NCBI GenBank assembly: GCA_023423415.1 | Contig: JAFAFP010000151.1 | Span: 1-64,000 of the forward strand | Direction: 5' to 3' | From: Pseudomonadota bacterium | GTDB lineage: Bacteria > Pseudomonadota > Alphaproteobacteria > Rhizobiales > Xanthobacteraceae | Length of the DNA stretch: 64,000 nucleotides | In this document: positions 25,320-34,016 of the stretch, piece after piece | How positions within the stretch are numbered: the first letter of the stretch is position 1 | Layout of the letters: every line of letters starts with the position of its first letter | Notes under the pieces: model-generated | What the model saw: only the letters and a program-made list of their open reading frames with translations | Told to the model about the DNA's origin: nothing | Database searches by the model: none | Program-made: the position numbers and the translations under genes

Positions 25320-26531
25320 TCACCGCCAGCGCTGGTCGACGCAGGCCTTCGGTTGTTCGCCGCGATCCTGTGCCAGAGACGGATAGTCTGTGTATCCCTT
25401 CTCGCCGCCGCCGTAATACGTCGTCGGATCGTCGGCATTGAAGGGCGCGCCGATGCGCAACCGCTCGGGCAGATCGGGATTGGCGATGAACTTGCGGCCG
25501 AAAGCGATCAGGTCTGCCTTGCCTTCGCGTAGCCACTGCGCCGCGGTGTCGGGCTGGAAGCCGCCCGCCACCATCAGGGTTCCCTTGAATTTCTTCCGGA
25601 TCGTCTCGACCATGCCTAGCGCCCGCGGATCTGGCTCTTTTCCGATTTGCATCTGCTCCATCGTGGGGTTGACGATATGCAGATAGGCAAAGCGGTAATC
25701 GCTGAGGCGCTCGGCGATATAGCCAAAGGTTGCTTCCGGTTGGTCGTCATGGATGTCGTTCATCTTGCCCATCGGCGACAGCCGCACGCCGATGCGATCA
25801 GGCCCCCAGATCCGCATCACGGCTTCCGCGACCTCGAACAACAATCGCGTTCGGTTCTCGACCGGGCCGCCATAGGTGTCGGTGCGCCGGTTGGTGCCGG
25901 TCTCGACGAACTGATCGAGCAGATAGCCGTTGGCGGCGTGGATCTCGACGCCATCGAAATCGGCGGCCTGGGCGTTTCTGGCCGCGCGCTCATATTGCGC
26001 CACGATGTAGGGCATCTCTTCGATGTTGAGCGCGCGCGGCCGTACGAACGGAACAAGTTCGCCTTCGCCGCGCTCGTTCTCGATGAAGGCTTTGCCCTCC
26101 GGTATAATGGCGGAGGGGGCGACCGGGAGCATGTTGTCGGGCTGCAGGGCAGGATGCGAAATGCGGCCGACGTGCCAAAGCTGATTGAAGATCAATCCGT
26201 TAGCCTCATGCACCGTTTGGGTGACCCGATGCCACGCCTCTACCTGCTCACGGCTGTGGATGCCGGGCGTCCAGGCGTAACCCTGGCCTTGCATCGAAAC
26301 CTGCGTTGCCTCGCTCACGATCAACGCCGCGGATGCGCGCTGCGCGTAGTAGCAGGCGGCAAGGGAGCTCGGCACATTGCCCGGCTGGCGCGCCCGCGAG
26401 CGCGTCAGTGGCGCCATGACGATACGATGCCGCAAGTTGAAGGGACCAAGCCGGTACGGCTGGAACAGCACGTCCGTGTCCGGTGTCTGAGCGGCACGGG
26501 GGCTCCGTGTAATCGTAGCTGCCTCGTCCAT
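25320..26531 (-). CDS. Old Yellow Enzyme-family alkene reductase (NADH:flavin oxidoreductase)
   Basis: A 403-residue FMN-dependent TIM barrel that reduces activated alkenes, nitro-esters or quinones (NemA/OYE group). Visible family segments are LRHRIVMAPLTRSRA, FNQLWHVGRISHP, DFDGVEIHAANGYLLDQF, NRRTDTYGGPVENR and IAFGRKFIANPDLP. The substrate-anchoring pair (HAAN) and the barrel Arg are intact. ATG 26529-26531 with GGAGGG ahead is the start. First gene of a detoxification run: OYE, PfpI, aldo/keto reductase, all minus strand. The region upstream (26532-26926) must hold the promoter. Confidence 0.93.
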   Translation of the reverse strand: MDEAATITRSPRAAQTPDTDVLFQPYRLGPFNLRHRIVMAPLTRSRARQPGNVPSSLAACYYAQRASAALIVSEATQVSMQGQGYAWTPGIHSREQVEAWHRVTQTVHEANGLIFNQLWHVGRISHPALQPDNMLPVAPSAIIPEGKAFIENERGEGELVPFVRPRALNIEEMPYIVAQYERAARNAQAADFDGVEIHAANGYLLDQFVETGTNRRTDTYGGPVENRTRLLFEVAEAVMRIWGPDRIGVRLSPMGKMNDIHDDQPEATFGYIAERLSDYRFAYLHIVNPTMEQMQIGKEPDPRALGMVETIRKKFKGTLMVAGGFQPDTAAQWLREGKADLIAFGRKFIANPDLPERLRIGAPFNADDPTTYYGGGEKGYTDYPSLAQDRGEQPKACVDQRWR

Positions 26532-26926
26532 AGTCCCTCCTTCAGAGGGTGGAATTGACGGCTCCCTGGACCGTTCCCGCGGAAAGATTAGGAGCGAAGC
26601 GATCCGCACTCAATTGACACCCGTCAATGCGGTGTACGATTAGAGTTTCGCTAACAGGTCCACGTTTGTAACGCTGATTTGCGAGGGCGGGTGTGACCGC
26701 TGACATCGCCATCATGAAAGCGACCGACACCATCACCCTGCATGAGGGCTATTTCGCGGCGGCTTGCCTGCCTTACCATTCCTATCGCGTCTTCACCTTG
26801 ATTTCGTCGATGTGACCGTACGGATCATAGAAGTTGCGTGCTCGAAGTCCTTTTGGTGGCAGCGCTCCGTGATCAGGAGCGGAGCCACCGTGAAGCGCCA
26901 GTTTCCAGTATTTTGCCCTTACAACG
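26532..26926. other. Intergenic region without recognisable gene
   Basis: About 395 bases between the OYE start and the terminator of the LVIVD operon. Short frames (40-60 codons) show no family signature. It presumably contains the minus-strand promoter of the OYE-PfpI-AKR operon. Confidence 0.5.
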
Positions 26927-26963
26927 GCTCCGTTGCGGTAGCTTGAGGCTACCGCAACGGAGC
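26927..26963 (-). terminator. Strong hairpin terminator of the amidohydrolase operon
   Basis: GCTCCGTTGCGGTAGC (26927-26942) and GCTACCGCAACGGAGC (26948-26963) form a perfect 16-bp stem around a 5-base loop. It begins 19 bases past the stop codon at 26982. The T tract is poor on either strand, so it may act together with Rho or as an mRNA-end stabiliser. It marks the 3' end of the operon that begins at 35111. Confidence 0.7.
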
Positions 26964-26981
26964 AATGTTTTGGTTGAGAGC

Positions 26982-28091
26982 TTAAATTCGCTCGAGGATA
27001 TGAAGACCTCGTCCTCGATCGACCAGATAGATCAAGCCGCGCGAGTCAAAGCAGACGTCATTGCTTTGCACGCGTGTTGCACCCTCGGGCACCGGAGGAA
27101 TGAACGAGGCCACCTGTTTTGGAGCGTGGGGATTGGCGATATCAACAACCCGCAGACCGTGCGAGAACCAGGCAATCGGAATTTCCGTGCTTCGGATATC
27201 CTCGCAGAACTGATGAAGGCCGGTGTAGTCGGGCTTCAGAGAACCGTCTTCTTCCTCAACCTGGAAGCTCGCAAACGGCATCGGGCGGGTCTCGTCGGTG
27301 ATGTCCACGAGCCAGAGAAATGCTGGCGCTGCCGGTCCAAGCCGCACGACATCCTCATCGGCAACGAGCATGACGCGGCGGCCGCGCAACAGGAATGGGA
27401 CCGGAAGAGCGGTGTGAGTCGGCCAAGGAAATGGCGGGCTCCAATCAAGACCGGACACGAACTTCGGCTTGCTCATGTCCTCAATGTTGAGAATAACGAA
27501 ACCACCATGCCAATAGCTCACATACAGACGATCGCCCTGGCGCATCGGGTGGTGGCAGCGATGGTCGGTCCCCTTCCAGGTCGGCGTTTCTCCGCCCGCG
27601 GTCCATTGACCCGGCATCCACCACCGGCCGACCTCTTCCGGCTTGTCCGGCTTTTGAAAGTCAATGATCGAAACCACATTTCCAAGATAGCCATCGAGTT
27701 CCGGTGAACCGTAGACATATCGACCGTCGAAAGTGAACCGATGCATACCACGCGTTTGCCACGTCGTAATGTGGCGCGGCGTTGCCGGATTGGAAACATC
27801 ATAGACTTCAAGACCGCCCTTGAAATCGGGATCGCGGCGGCCGATCGGAAAAATCTCCCGATTGACCAGCATGATGTCATTTTCGACGCGCACCTTGTGC
27901 GAAAGAGCACCTTCCGGTGTCTTGATCTCCGCCATGAGGCGAGGTTTTTTTGGATCGGACACGTCGATGATCGACGTACCATTCGGCGGCTTGACATGAC
28001 CAACATAAGCCGTCGTCTTGTTGACAACGACCTGTCCACCACCTGGACAGTCAATATATCCGACGACCCTCAAACCATCGATTTTCGACAT
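26982..28091 (-). CDS. LVIVD-repeat beta-propeller protein
   Basis: A 369-residue protein with repeated blades of the LVIVD type: GTSIIDVSDPKKPRL, GLEVYDVSNPATPRHI, VVSIIDFQKPDKPEEV, GFVILNIEDMSKPKFV, LRVVDIANPHAPKQV. Each is a short strand plus ID/VSxPxxP. No signal peptide, so it is probably cytoplasmic. Start is ATG 28089-28091 with AAGGAAACGG ahead. The repeat proteins are structural or ligand-binding platforms of mostly unknown function; His-rich HRCHHPMRQGD hints at a metal site. It is the last gene of the ring-opening amidohydrolase operon, 98 bases after a solute-binding-protein gene. A catalytic role such as a lactonase-like or selenium-binding-like activity is possible but unproven. 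Confidence 0.85.
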   Translation of the reverse strand: MSKIDGLRVVGYIDCPGGGQVVVNKTTAYVGHVKPPNGTSIIDVSDPKKPRLMAEIKTPEGALSHKVRVENDIMLVNREIFPIGRRDPDFKGGLEVYDVSNPATPRHITTWQTRGMHRFTFDGRYVYGSPELDGYLGNVVSIIDFQKPDKPEEVGRWWMPGQWTAGGETPTWKGTDHRCHHPMRQGDRLYVSYWHGGFVILNIEDMSKPKFVSGLDWSPPFPWPTHTALPVPFLLRGRRVMLVADEDVVRLGPAAPAFLWLVDITDETRPMPFASFQVEEEDGSLKPDYTGLHQFCEDIRSTEIPIAWFSHGLRVVDIANPHAPKQVASFIPPVPEGATRVQSNDVCFDSRGLIYLVDRGRGLHILERI

Positions 28092-28189
28092 TCCGTTTCC
28101 TTTTCTTCTAACATTCCATTCAAAGCAAATGTGCGCACGCGAAACCACTCACCAACTTCGCGCGATATCTCAAACAAGTCAGCGCTCGG

Positions 28190-28978
28190 TCAGAACCACT
28201 TCTTGTCCAGCTTATCGAGAAAACCTTCCTTCTTCAGGTCCGCCAGGTGTCGGTTGATCTCGGCCATCAGGGCCGTATCTTCCTTGCGGGTATTGATGCC
28301 GACCGTGCTGTCGCTCCAGATTTCAGTGGTTTCGATATCCTTCAGGCCCTTCATGTTGAACCTGATGGACGGCAGTGGATTGACGACTGCGTCCACCCGC
28401 CCGATCTCAAGATCCTTGAGCGCAAGCAGGATCGTGTCGTAACTCTTCACTTCCTTCACATCCTTCAGCTGGCCGCGCACGTATCGCTCGCCCGAACTCC
28501 CGATCTGAACGCCGACGATCTTGCCAGCGAGATCGGAAGACTTGGCGATGGGGGTGCCTTTCTTTTTTGCACCACCAACACCTGCGTTATAATATGAGTC
28601 AGAAAATTCGATCTGGGCAGCACGTTCCGGCGTCTTGGTCAGCGCCGTGATCAACAGATCGACCCGGCCAGAACGAAGTCCGGCAACGATGCCTTTGAAG
28701 TCGATTTCCTGCCACTCGATCTTCACGCCCATGCGCCGGGCGATTTCCTCACCCATATCGACATCGAAGCCGACGAGTTTGCCAGCTTCCCTGTACTCGA
28801 AGGGCGCATATGCCGCGGATGTTCCGACAACCATGACCCCCGCCTTCTTGATCTTCGCGAGCGTATCCTGAGCCGACGACGGTTGGACGGACTGCAACAA
28901 CGCAGCTGCTGCGGCTATCAGCGCCACGACAAAGCCCCTGCGAGTCATGACAGACGACACGATTTTCGACGATAGCAT
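28190..28978 (-). CDS. Amino-acid-type ABC transporter substrate-binding protein (1)
   Basis: A 262-residue family 3 solute-binding protein. A signal peptide with an RR start (MTRRGFVVALIAAAAALLQ) ends near SAQD at about residue 37. The core shows VVGTSAAYAPFEYREAGKLV, GFDVDMGEEIARRMGVKIEW, DLLITALTKTPERA and VNPLPSIRFN. These match polar amino-acid binding proteins, and the AtoB-like pocket Arg is expected near TPERAAQIEFSDSYY. ATG 28976-28978 has GGGGAG. It is the second binding protein of this operon (the other is 31072-31860), while only one permease and one ATPase are present. It presumably shares them and widens the substrate range. Confidence 0.92.
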   Translation of the reverse strand: MLSSKIVSSVMTRRGFVVALIAAAAALLQSVQPSSAQDTLAKIKKAGVMVVGTSAAYAPFEYREAGKLVGFDVDMGEEIARRMGVKIEWQEIDFKGIVAGLRSGRVDLLITALTKTPERAAQIEFSDSYYNAGVGGAKKKGTPIAKSSDLAGKIVGVQIGSSGERYVRGQLKDVKEVKSYDTILLALKDLEIGRVDAVVNPLPSIRFNMKGLKDIETTEIWSDSTVGINTRKEDTALMAEINRHLADLKKEGFLDKLDKKWF

Positions 28979-29033
28979 TCGATCATCTCCCCTCGAGATT
29001 TGAACGTTTCGGCAACCTCACACTCAGCAATCA

Positions 29034-30290
29034 TCAGGACCGATACACGTGGCGCGTGGTCGATGTTTCCGCCACCACGCGCCCGCGCTTGATTACGCAG
29101 AGACGGTCGGCCTGCTTCGTGATCGCGTCCGCGGGAGAGGACGCATCGATGATCACCATGTCGCCAAGGCAACCGGGCGCCGTTCCGTAATCATCAAGGC
29201 GCAGAAGCCGCGCCGCGTTACGCGTCGGCATCGCGAAGACAGCCTCGATTTCGTCCGGCTGGCTCATATGGGCCGCATGCGCGGCTATTAGCGCCACTTC
29301 AAGCATGTCGCTGCGACCGAACGGATAGAAGGTATCCTTAACGCAATCCTGCCCGAACGATACATTGGCGCCAGCGGCGATCAATTCCTTGACCCGGGTG
29401 ATTCCACGCCGCTTGGGTTGGCGATCCAGTCTGCCCTGCAACATCAGATTCGTTACCGGGTTCATGATCATGTTGACGCCGGCTTCCCGCACGAGCGAAA
29501 TGATCTGGTCGGCGTAATCGTCCGGATAGGCTGCGAGCGCACAGGTATGGCCAGCAGTGACACGGCCGTGCCAGCCGCGCGCGATGGCTTCGCGCGCCAA
29601 CATTTCAAGCGTCCGTGCCGCCGGGTTGTCCGTCTCGTCGACATGCATGTCGACGTCGGCATCGTATTTCTGCGCAATGTCGAATGCGATGCGAATGTGC
29701 GCAAGGCTATCTTCTGGCGAGGCTTCATTGAACGGCATCCCGCCGACGACATCCGCGCCCATCTCCATAGCCTGCCAAAGGAGATCTTCGGTCCCCGGAT
29801 TGCTGAGAATGCCTTCCTGCGGGAATGCGACGATTTCGATGTCTATCAAATCTGAATATTGACGCTTTGCCTCGAGGACCCCTTCCAGCGGGCGCAGACC
29901 TCCGATGGTATCGACGTCAACATGGCTCCGCATCCTTGTCACACCATTGGCAACCGCGGACTGGATGACGCGCCCCGCACGGCCGACAATGTCCTCGACT
30001 GTGTACTTCTTCTTGCGATCCCAAATGATCTCGATCGCCTCGTCCAGGGTACCGGACACATTGACCCGCACATCTTCGTTGATCAGCGCCTTGTCGAGAT
30101 GGATATGCGGCTCGATGAAGCCAGGGACAGCCAGCTTGCCCTTAGCGTCGATCACTCTTGCCTTCGATTGGTCGGTATTCGCGGTCAACGAAACATAGCG
30201 TCCGTCGCAAAAAGCATAATCCTGCGGCCCGGCTTCGCCCCACACCAAGGCGTTCTGCACGATCAGATTGATATCACCGCTCTTTGTCAT
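29034..30290 (-). CDS. Cytosine-deaminase-like amidohydrolase
   Basis: A 418-residue amidohydrolase-superfamily enzyme of the CodA group. Metal ligands are visible: HIH in PGFIEPHIHLDKAL, His in DVDMHVDETDNP with its catalytic Glu, His in TAGHTCAL and Asp in SFGQDCVKDTFYPFG. CodA-type members deaminate cytosine, isoguanine, creatinine or triazine amino groups. ATG at 30288-30290 is preferred; a GTG 12 bases upstream overlaps the ATPase stop and is also possible. It sits between the transporter ATPase and a binding-protein gene. With the ring-opening amidohydrolase it suggests deamination before ring opening of a pyrimidine or triazine; substrate unproven. Confidence 0.9.
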   Translation of the reverse strand: MTKSGDINLIVQNALVWGEAGPQDYAFCDGRYVSLTANTDQSKARVIDAKGKLAVPGFIEPHIHLDKALINEDVRVNVSGTLDEAIEIIWDRKKKYTVEDIVGRAGRVIQSAVANGVTRMRSHVDVDTIGGLRPLEGVLEAKRQYSDLIDIEIVAFPQEGILSNPGTEDLLWQAMEMGADVVGGMPFNEASPEDSLAHIRIAFDIAQKYDADVDMHVDETDNPAARTLEMLAREAIARGWHGRVTAGHTCALAAYPDDYADQIISLVREAGVNMIMNPVTNLMLQGRLDRQPKRRGITRVKELIAAGANVSFGQDCVKDTFYPFGRSDMLEVALIAAHAAHMSQPDEIEAVFAMPTRNAARLLRLDDYGTAPGCLGDMVIIDASSPADAITKQADRLCVIKRGRVVAETSTTRHVYRS

Positions 30291-30298
30291 CGCAACAA

Positions 30299-31072
30299 TC
30301 ACCCCAACACCCGACGGAGGAAGTTTCTCAGACGTTCGCTCTTCGGATTGCCGAACAGCTCGGCCGGCGGCCCCTGCTCGACGATCTCTCCGCCGTCCAT
30401 GAAAATCACGCGATCGGACACGTCTCGCGCGAATGCCATTTCATGGGTCACGACGAACATTGTCATGCCCTCCTTCGCCAGGTCCCGCATAACCCCCAGA
30501 ACCTCGCCAACCAGTTCCGGATCGAGCGCCGAAGTCACTTCATCAAACAGAATGACTTTGGGCTCCATAGCGAGCGCCCGCGCAATGGCGACACGCTGCT
30601 GCTGACCGCCTGATAATTGCGAGGGATACACATACATTTTCTCGGATAGGCCAACTTTGGCCAGCAGGTTCGACGCCTTCTCGATGGCCTGCTGCTTCGG
30701 GATTCCCCGGACCCGAATGGGCGCCTCGATGACGTTTTCGATCACACTGAGATGAGGAAACAGATTGAACTGCTGAAACACGATCCCAATCATCGCACGC
30801 GTGGCATTGAGCGCAGCATCCGGCAACTTGACGAGATTTCCATCTTTGTCTTTTCGGTACCCAATCAGGGTCCCATTGACCCACACCTCACCCGGACCAT
30901 AGGCCTCCAGAAAATTCACGCAGTTAAGCAGCGTGCTTTTTCCCGATCCGCTTGGACCGATGACACACACCACCTCTCCAGCAGCGACGCCGATGTCGAT
31001 GCCTTTGAGGACGTGCAGGCTGCCGTAGTACTTATGCAAGCCCTTGATTTGAATGAGATGGCTCACGGTCAT
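30299..31072 (-). CDS. Amino-acid-type ABC transporter ATP-binding protein
   Basis: A 257-residue ABC ATPase of the GlnQ/HisP type. Walker A GPSGSGKSTLLNCVN, Q-loop FQQFNLFPHLSV, signature LSGGQQQRVAIARALAM, Walker B VILFDEVTSALDPE and switch His in VVTHEMAFA are all intact. A 20-residue insert (YRKDKDGNLVKLPDAALN region) between Walker A and the Q-loop is a feature of this polar amino-acid subfamily. Start ATG 31070-31072 shares its A with the TGA of the binding-protein gene (TGATG), so the two are translationally coupled. It energises the permease at 33215-33868. Confidence 0.95.
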   Translation of the reverse strand: MTVSHLIQIKGLHKYYGSLHVLKGIDIGVAAGEVVCVIGPSGSGKSTLLNCVNFLEAYGPGEVWVNGTLIGYRKDKDGNLVKLPDAALNATRAMIGIVFQQFNLFPHLSVIENVIEAPIRVRGIPKQQAIEKASNLLAKVGLSEKMYVYPSQLSGGQQQRVAIARALAMEPKVILFDEVTSALDPELVGEVLGVMRDLAKEGMTMFVVTHEMAFARDVSDRVIFMDGGEIVEQGPPAELFGNPKSERLRNFLRRVLG

Positions 31073-31860
31073 CACTTCGACTTCCCAAACCACTTGGCAC
31101 GGATGCGCTCCAGTTCCCCATTAGCTTTCGCTTGTTTCAGGATGCGATTGATTTCGGCCATCAACGTCTTGTCTTCCAAACGCGTGTTAATTCCGACCCA
31201 GCCGGAGTCGTAGGTCGCTGTGACTTTCACCCGCGGAAAATTTTTGTGAATGAGATACTGCAACGGCGGCAGGTTACTCACCACCGCATCGCTGCGACCA
31301 ATCTCGAGATCTCTGAGAGCGAGCATGAGCGTGTCGTAGGTCTTGATCTCTTTTGCTGATTTGATTGAGCGAGCCTCACGCTCACCCGTCGTCCCGAGCT
31401 CGGCGCCGATAACTTTCCCGTCAAGCGCGCTCTTCGACGCGATTGCCGTCTTATCGTCGCGCACCGCGATGGCGACCGCCGTATCGTAATAGGATTCAGA
31501 GAACGCCACCTGCTCAGCCCGCGCGGGCGTGTGGGTCATAGCCGTAACCAGGAGGTCGACCTTTCCGCTTTTCAGCGAGGGTATAAGGCCCTTGAAGTCG
31601 ATGACGGAAATATCGGCTTTCACACCGAGTTCTTTGGCAACCAGCTCGGCAAGGTCGACATCGAAGCCCACAAGTTTGTCGCCCTCCTTGAACTCGAAGG
31701 GTGGATAGACGCCAGAGTTGGCGATCTTAATAACACCCGATGCTTTGACTTTCTCGAGCGCGTCCTGGGCGCCTGCACCGGTCGCAAACAGAGTTCCGAC
31801 AGCAACACCCGCGAGCAAGGACAGTTCACGCAGGCTTTTCGCAGAGAGGCACAGTGTCAT
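31072..31860 (-). CDS. Amino-acid-type ABC transporter substrate-binding protein (2)
   Basis: A 262-residue family 3 binding protein with a signal peptide ending near TGAGAQ (residue about 31). The mature part reads IKIANSGVYPPFEFKEGDKL, VGFDVDLAELVAKELGVKAD, DLLVTAMTHTPARAEQVAFS and TTGEREARSIKSAKEIKTYD. It is a clear relative of the binding protein at 28190-28978, sharing the C-terminal pattern GINTR-ED--LMAEINR, so the pair likely arose by duplication. ATPase start is coupled to its stop. Periplasmic capture of a small nitrogenous ligand is the expected role. Confidence 0.93.
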   Translation of the reverse strand: MTLCLSAKSLRELSLLAGVAVGTLFATGAGAQDALEKVKASGVIKIANSGVYPPFEFKEGDKLVGFDVDLAELVAKELGVKADISVIDFKGLIPSLKSGKVDLLVTAMTHTPARAEQVAFSESYYDTAVAIAVRDDKTAIASKSALDGKVIGAELGTTGEREARSIKSAKEIKTYDTLMLALRDLEIGRSDAVVSNLPPLQYLIHKNFPRVKVTATYDSGWVGINTRLEDKTLMAEINRILKQAKANGELERIRAKWFGKSK

Positions 31861-31872
31861 TCTCGCGCTCCT

Positions 31873-33201
31873 TCAATGGAGGTGGGTTGCATATCGAGCG
31901 GCCAGCATTTCGGCCTCCCTGAACACGGCTTTCTCGTCAAAAGTTAGAATTTCACCGTTGCGCACAACGACCCGACCACCGATGACGACATGACGGACCT
32001 GCAGCCTGCCACAGAACACAAGCTGTCGATGGATGTCGTTGAGGGGATACAGACGCGCGTCGCTACGCTCGAAGACGACAATGTCAGCCTTTTGACCAGC
32101 AGCAATGGTGCCGACGTCGCTCATGCCAAAGCGCGCACCGATGGTCCCTGTCGTCATTCCCAGAACATCCGGCACAGTCGGCCTGATCGCCTGACCCATC
32201 GCACCTTGCAACAGGCTCGCCATCTTCATGGCCTCAAACATGTCCTGACTGTCGTTGCTTGCGGCGCCGTCTGCACCGAGCGCCACCGCAATGCCTCGAT
32301 CAAGCATCGCGGGCACCGGAGCGATCCCGCTTCCAAGTCGCAAGTTGCTCATCGGATTGTGAACGACCGTCGTCCGGCTATTTGCCAACAGATCAAGATC
32401 GGTATCGTCCACCCAGACGCAGTGAGCGAGACTGACCTTGTCATTCAGCAGGCCGAAAGAATCCAAATGGCGAACGGTCGAGCGGCCATAGATTTCGGCG
32501 GCTTCCTGCCGCTGCGTACGTGTTTCGTCGACATGCATCTGAACGCAGACATCGTATTTTCTGCTGAGGTTGCCCACCATTTCCATGAGCTGGTCGGTGC
32601 AGCGATGCGGCGCCGACGGCCCTAACATAACAGTGCCGAGCCCCGAGGGGTCATGCCATGCCTTGATGGCGGCACGGCACATTGCCCCAGTTTCCTCAAG
32701 AGAGAGGACGGGTTTCACCCAAGGCGGCATAATGCGATCACGCAGCATAATGGCAATTGCGAACCGCATTCCCGCTTCGCGATAGGCCTCGGTGGCAGCC
32801 CTTATCGCCTCCAATGACATCGGCGTCTGACGAAAATGATCGACGACTGCTGTCGTCCCCGTCCGCAGCATCTCGGAACATCCCAGCAACACCGCGATCC
32901 GGATTTCGGCCGGCGTTAGCTGATCGAGCCTGGGCCAAATCGCTCCAGCCCAATCCTCGAAGGCGATGCGATCCACCGCACCACGCGCAAGATTTTCCGG
33001 CGAATGCGAATGAGCATTCAGGAGACCCGGCATTACGATCCCGTCGACCGCATCCAGCCGGTCTAGCGTATCCGATGCCACAGGCGATGCACCGCCAACA
33101 TCGGTGATCCGGTCCTTGGCAATTGTGACACGGCAACGATCGGACACCGTGACCGATTGATCTAGCGCTACAACCATTCCGTTTTCGATGCTGAGCGCCA
33201 T
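31873..33201 (-). CDS. Amidohydrolase/chlorohydrolase-like deaminase (TrzA/AtzA/SAH-deaminase family)
   Basis: A 442-residue metal-dependent hydrolase. Metal and catalytic residues are present: HSH in GLLNAHSHSPENLARG, His-Glu in VQMHVDETRTQRQEA, His in LAHCVWVDDTD and Asp in ALGADGAASNDSQDM. The C-terminal composite domain includes GTIAAGQKADIVVFE. This subgroup includes SAH/MTA deaminases, guanine deaminase-like enzymes and the triazine hydrolases TrzA, TrzN and AtzA. ATG 33199-33201 is chosen because the upstream extension would overlap the permease gene. Spacing to neighbours is 12-13 bases, so it is part of the operon. It likely removes an exocyclic amine or other leaving group from an N-heterocycle; exact substrate unknown. 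Confidence 0.9.
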   Translation of the reverse strand: MALSIENGMVVALDQSVTVSDRCRVTIAKDRITDVGGASPVASDTLDRLDAVDGIVMPGLLNAHSHSPENLARGAVDRIAFEDWAGAIWPRLDQLTPAEIRIAVLLGCSEMLRTGTTAVVDHFRQTPMSLEAIRAATEAYREAGMRFAIAIMLRDRIMPPWVKPVLSLEETGAMCRAAIKAWHDPSGLGTVMLGPSAPHRCTDQLMEMVGNLSRKYDVCVQMHVDETRTQRQEAAEIYGRSTVRHLDSFGLLNDKVSLAHCVWVDDTDLDLLANSRTTVVHNPMSNLRLGSGIAPVPAMLDRGIAVALGADGAASNDSQDMFEAMKMASLLQGAMGQAIRPTVPDVLGMTTGTIGARFGMSDVGTIAAGQKADIVVFERSDARLYPLNDIHRQLVFCGRLQVRHVVIGGRVVVRNGEILTFDEKAVFREAEMLAARYATHLH

Positions 33202-33214
33202 GACAATGTTCCTG

Positions 33215-33868
33215 TCAGGGTATCGCGAAGCGCTTTTCCAGGCGCGACACAAACCAGATCAACGGCAAGGTCATGAGCAGATAGATCAATGCGACACCAG
33301 CGAATGGACTGAATGTATTCGCCTTCCAGGTCATGATCTCGAGACCCGAGCGCAGCAATTCGCTCAGTGCGATGGTAGATACCAGCGCTGTATTCTTCAG
33401 AAGCGTGATCGATTCATTGGTGATCGGCGGCAGTACGCGGCGGATCACCTGCGGAAGAATAATGCGCCGCATCGCAAGCCCATAGGACATGCCCAGGGAG
33501 CGGGCGGCACGCATCTGGCCCTTGTCGATAGATTGAATGCCTGCCCGAACGATTTCGGATACGTAGGCCCCATTCGTTACCGACAGAGCAATCACGGCGA
33601 CGGTGAAGGCGGAAAGTTGTATCCCCGCTGCCGGCAGACCGTAATACAGGAACATAATGGTCACGAGCAGCGGTATTCCGCGCATCATGGTCGTGAAGCA
33701 CACCGCAAAGAAACTGATGATGCGATTGGTCGATACCCGGGCTATTCCGCCGAACAGCCCCAATGTCAGCCCAATGACTACGGATATGATCGTGAGTTGG
33801 AGCGTGAGCCACGCGCCCTTAAGCAAGGCAGGGATGGAATCAATGAAGATATCCCATTGAAAGTCCAT
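33215..33868 (-). CDS. Amino-acid-type ABC transporter permease (HisMQ family)
   Basis: A 217-residue inner-membrane permease with about five hydrophobic helices. The His/Glu/Gln permease signature (TMMRGIPLLVTIMFLYYGLP) and the ATPase-contacting EAA-like loop (RAARSLGMSYGLAMRRIILP) are intact. A homodimer of this single permease with the ATPase at 30299-31072 would form the importer. It is the first transporter gene after the ring-opening amidohydrolase, 148 bases downstream of it, the largest gap inside the operon. That gap holds an inverted repeat GAGCCGATC/GATCGGCTC (33913-33921, 33978-33986). Confidence 0.95.
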   Translation of the reverse strand: MDFQWDIFIDSIPALLKGAWLTLQLTIISVVIGLTLGLFGGIARVSTNRIISFFAVCFTTMMRGIPLLVTIMFLYYGLPAAGIQLSAFTVAVIALSVTNGAYVSEIVRAGIQSIDKGQMRAARSLGMSYGLAMRRIILPQVIRRVLPPITNESITLLKNTALVSTIALSELLRSGLEIMTWKANTFSPFAGVALIYLLMTLPLIWFVSRLEKRFAIP

Positions 33869-34016
33869 GTCAGCTACTCCGCAGCAGGATCGATGTGAGT
33901 TGACTTCATCCGAGCCGATCTGTGTGAGGCGAAGGCCGGCATGACAGCTCCTACAGCGTCAGCGACCTTCCGCTTCGATCGGCTCTCACAGGAATGAAAT
34001 TACCCTTTGCACGAGG

